DNA from: Utricularia gibba
Lineage: Eukaryota > Streptophyta > Magnoliopsida > Lamiales > Lentibulariaceae
Direction of reading: 5' to 3'
Length of the DNA stretch: 64,000 nt
Assembly (NCBI GenBank): GCA_002189035.1
Contig: NEEC01000007.1
Location: 3,472,001-3,536,000, forward strand
Below the pieces are notes generated by a model, which was not told the origin of the DNA, ran no database searches, and saw only the letters and a program-made list of their open reading frames with translations. The translations under genes and the position numbers were made by a program. Below are positions 61,401 to 64,000 of this stretch, one piece after another; position 1 is the first letter of the stretch, and the number at the start of each line of letters is the position of its first letter.

Positions 61401-64000
61401 GAAAATCGTGATGCAGTTATTGAAGTTAGGATTCATGAGCACCCAAAATGGTTTTTCAACCGCATGCTTTATATTTGATAAGGCGCTCTCGTGGGGCAAC
61501 GGTATCGAGCAGGAGGTCGAGTCGAGCTCGGGCCCAGAGTCATTTGTAGCCGACAAAAATTGATGCATTTATTAACGTTCGGCTTTTATTAGGCTGCCTA
61601 CATAGTTTCTCAAGGAAAAGCTTGTCGTTTCTGGGCGGGTGATGTCGTTGGAACTTCGTTCTGACCCAGTTCGGTCTGACTCCTTTGCCACATCGGGTCC
61701 TACTCGACGAAAATCGTGATGCAGTTATTGAAGTTAGGATGTCATGAGCACCCAAAATGGTTTTCTCAACCGCATGCTTTATATTTGATAAGGTGCTCTC
61801 GTGGGGCAACGGTATCGAGTAGGAGGTCGAGTCGAGCTCGGGCCCATAGTCATTTGTAGCCGACAAAAAATTGATGCATTTATTAACGTTTCGGCGCTAT
61901 TAGGCTGCCTACATAGTTTCTCATGGAAAAGCTTGTCGTTTCTGGGCGGGTGATGTCGTTGGGAACTTCGTTCGGACCCAAGGTTCGTCTGACTCCCTTT
62001 GCCACATCGGGTCCTACTCGACGAAAATCGTGATGCAGTTATTGAAGTTAGGATGTCATGAGCACCCAAAAATGGTTTTCTCAACCGCATGCTTTATATT
62101 TGAGGAGGCGCTCTCGTGGGGCAACGGTATCGAGTAGGAGGTCGAGTCGAGCTCGGGCCCATAGTCATTTGTAGCTCGGCAAAAAACTTGATGCATTAAT
62201 TAACGTTGGTTTTAATAGGCCTACATTGTTTTCTCAAGGAAAAGCTTGTCGTTTTGGGCGGGTGATTTCGTTGTGAACTTCGTTCTGACCCACGTTCGGT
62301 CTGACTCCTTTGCCATCGGGTCCTACTCGACGAAAATCGTGATGCAGTTATTGAAGTTAGCATGTCAGGAGCACCCAAAATGGTTTTCTCAACCGCATGC
62401 TTTATATTTGATAAGGTGCTCTCGTGGGCAACGGTATCGAGCAGGAGGTCGAGTCGAGCTCGGGCCAGAGTCATTTGTAGCCCGACAAAAATATTGATGC
62501 ATTTATTAACGTTCGGCTATTAGGCTGCCTACATAGTTTCTCAAGGAAAAGCTTGTCGTTTCTGCGCGGGTGATGTCGTTGGAACTTCGTTCGACCCAAG
62601 GTTCGGTCTGACTCCTTTGCCACGGTCCTACTCGACGAAAATCGTGATGCAGTTATTGAAGTTAGGATGTCATGAGCACCCAAAATGGTTTTCTCAACCG
62701 CATGCTTTATATTTTTGAGGAGGCGCTCTCGTGGGGCAACGGTATCGAGCAGGAGGTCGAGTCGAGCGGGGCCCATAGTCATTTGTAGCTCGGCAAAAAA
62801 TTGATGCATTTATTAACGTTGGTTTTAATAGGCCGCCTACATGGTTTCTCAAGAAAAAGCTTGTCGTTTTTGGGCGGGTGATGTCGTTGTGAACTTCGTT
62901 CTGACCAAGGTTCGGTCTGACTCCTTTGCCACATCGGGTCCTACTCGACGAAAATCGTGATGCAGTTATTGAAGTTAGGATGTCATGAGCACCCAAAATG
63001 GTTTTCTCAACCGCATGCTTTATATTTGAGGAGGCGCTCTCGTGGGGGCAACGGTATCGAGCAGGAGGTCGAGTCGAGCTCGGGCCCATAGTCATTTGTA
63101 GCCCGAAAAAATTGATGCATTTATTAACGTTCGGCGCTATTAGGCTGCCTACATAGTTTCTCAAGAAAAGCTTGTCGTTTCTGGCGGGTGATGTCGTTGG
63201 AACTTCGTTCGACCCAAGGTTCTGTCTGACTCCTTTGCCACATCGGGTCCTACTCGACGAAAATCGTGATGCAGTTATTGAAGTTAGGATGTCATGAGCA
63301 CCCAAAATGGTTTTCTCAACCGCATGCTTTATATTTGATAAGGGCTCTCGTGGGGCAACGGTATCGAGTAGGAGGTCGAGTCGAGCTCGGGCCCATAGTC
63401 ATTTGTAGCCGACAAAAATTGATGCATTTATTAACGTTCGGCGCTATTAGGCTGCCTACATAGTTTCTCAAGGAAAAGCTTGTCGTTTCTGCGCGGGTGA
63501 TGTCGTTGGAACTTCGTTCGGACCCAAGGTTCTGTCTGACTCCTTTGCCACATCGGGTCCTACTCGACGAAAATCGTGATGCAGTTATTGAAGTTAGGAT
63601 GTCATGAGCACCCAAAATGGTTTTCTCAACCGCATGCTTTATATTTGAGGAGGCGCTCTCGTGGGGCAACGGTATCGAGTAGGAGGTCGAGTCGAGCTCG
63701 GCCCATAGTCATTTGTAGCTCGGCAAAAAACTTGATGCATTATTAACGTTGGGTTTTAATAGAACGCCTACATTGTTTTCTCAAGGAAAAGCTTGTCGTT
63801 TTGGGGCGGTGATTTCGTTGTGAACTTCGTTCTGACCCAGTTCGGTCTGACTCCTTTGCCACATCGGGTCCTACTCGACGAAAATCGTGATGCAGTTATT
63901 GAAGTTAGGATGTCATGAGCACCCAAAATGGTTTTCTCAACCGCATGCTTTATATTTGATAAGGCTCTCGTGGGGCAACGGTATCGAGCAGGAGGTCGAG

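Larger units (their letters stand above)
14166..64000. repeat. Satellite array, ~310 bp monomer, dimeric unit
   Basis: The array continues to the window edge and is cut off there. Taking CTACTCGACG as phase marker, neighbouring copies are 305-316 bp apart wherever I measured (for example 14821, 15136, 15452, 15767, 16082, and 43451, 43756, 44069, 44374, 44690). That gives about 160 copies, all in one orientation. Conserved blocks per copy include ATCGTGATGCAGTTATTGAA, GAGCACCCAAAATGG, CAACCGCATGCTTTATATTT, GGTCGAGTCGAGCTC and AAGGAAAAGCTTGTCG. Most copies carry one HindIII site (AAGCTT) and one SacI site (GAGCTC). Two types alternate. Type A has CAGAGTCATTTGTAGCCCGG and TTTCTGG. Type B has CATAGTCATTTGTAGCTCGG, AAAACTTGATGC, TTTTTGGGCGGG and GTTGTGAACTTC. 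I do not recognise the family. Confidence 0.97.
53191..64000. repeat. Satellite block IV: right-hand subfamily
   Basis: A/B alternation continues, but B copies now carry GATGCATTAATTAACG, TTTTAATAGAACGCCTACAT and GTGATTTCGTTGTGAAC, and A copies carry CGACAAAAATATTGATGC, GTTCGGCGCTATTAGG, CTCATGGAAAAGC, TTTCTGCGCGGG and GGTTCTGTCTG. Copies are close to full length (311-313 bp) with fewer losses than block II. Many share private changes such as GTGATTCAG or TTAGCATGTCAGGAGC in a recurring order, which suggests recent spread of longer units. The array continues past the window edge. Confidence 0.82.

Noticed and set aside
14166-64000. Very many open frames of 60-176 codons on both strands of the satellite, with recurring peptide patterns such as HEHPKWFSQPHALYL
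   Set aside because: They recur only because the monomer recurs. Frames change from copy to copy through small indels, no frame is kept across the array, and no start context or domain is seen.
14166-64000. CRISPR-like array
   Set aside because: The repeat is about 310 bp with no unique spacers, no cas genes, and plant retrotransposons beside it.
14166-64000. CENP-B box-like site in the satellite (CTTCGTTCGGACCCAAGG)
   Set aside because: Only the first TTCGTT agrees; the core A and CGGG positions of the box do not match, so there is no support for a CENP-B-like site.
14166-64000. Telomere repeats, 5S or 45S rDNA spacer
   Set aside because: I saw no run of the plant telomere motif TTTAGGG and nothing like a 5S gene or 18S/25S sequence in the copies.

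Overview
The window reads as repetitive nuclear DNA of a flowering plant, with no host gene that I can support. The evidence is two classes of plant LTR retrotransposon with plant-type primer binding sites, one complementary to tRNA-Asp and one to initiator tRNA-Met, followed by almost 50 kb of tandem satellite. I do not recognise the satellite family and cannot name the species. Heterochromatin (pericentromeric, centromeric, subtelomeric or a knob) is likely, but the sequence does not say which.

Layout. About 1-1.2 kb holds a decayed Ty3/gypsy integrase on the minus strand. From about 1.2 to 9.0 kb, also on the minus strand, lies a Ty3/gypsy element of the Athila type: a probable 5' LTR (7887-8995), a tRNA-Asp PBS, gag, protease, reverse transcriptase, RNase H and integrase, then a long post-pol stretch. 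It is broken by several stops and frameshifts, and no 3' LTR is visible. From 8996 to 14165 is a Ty1/copia element with an unusual structure. Its gag-pol and 3' LTR lie on the plus strand, but its 5' LTR (truncated), PBS and leader lie on the minus strand, so the LTRs face each other. The two LTR copies differ at 5 of 244 bases. The gag-pol frame is open except for one TAG, and the second catalytic acid of integrase is Glu where Asp is expected.

From 14166 to the end (64000) is a tandem satellite with a repeat length of about 305-316 bp, roughly 160 copies. Two monomer types, here called A and B, largely alternate, giving a dimeric higher-order unit of about 618-630 bp. A rarer third type, C, recurs at scattered sites. 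The array has blocks: full-length copies at the left edge, a block with irregular A/B order and many small deletions, a scrambled stretch (about 25.9-29.2 kb), a long regular block, and a right-hand block (from about 53.2 kb) with its own variants. The copia 3' LTR directly abuts a divergent edge monomer, so the copia element probably inserted at or in the array.

How it fits together (inference). A copia element landed in the satellite. A segment running from inside its 5' LTR to mid-gag was inverted. The Athila-like element then inserted into the inverted leader, and another gypsy fragment lies beyond it. Some features of the array (homopolymer-type indels, the scrambled block) may be assembly or read error rather than biology.
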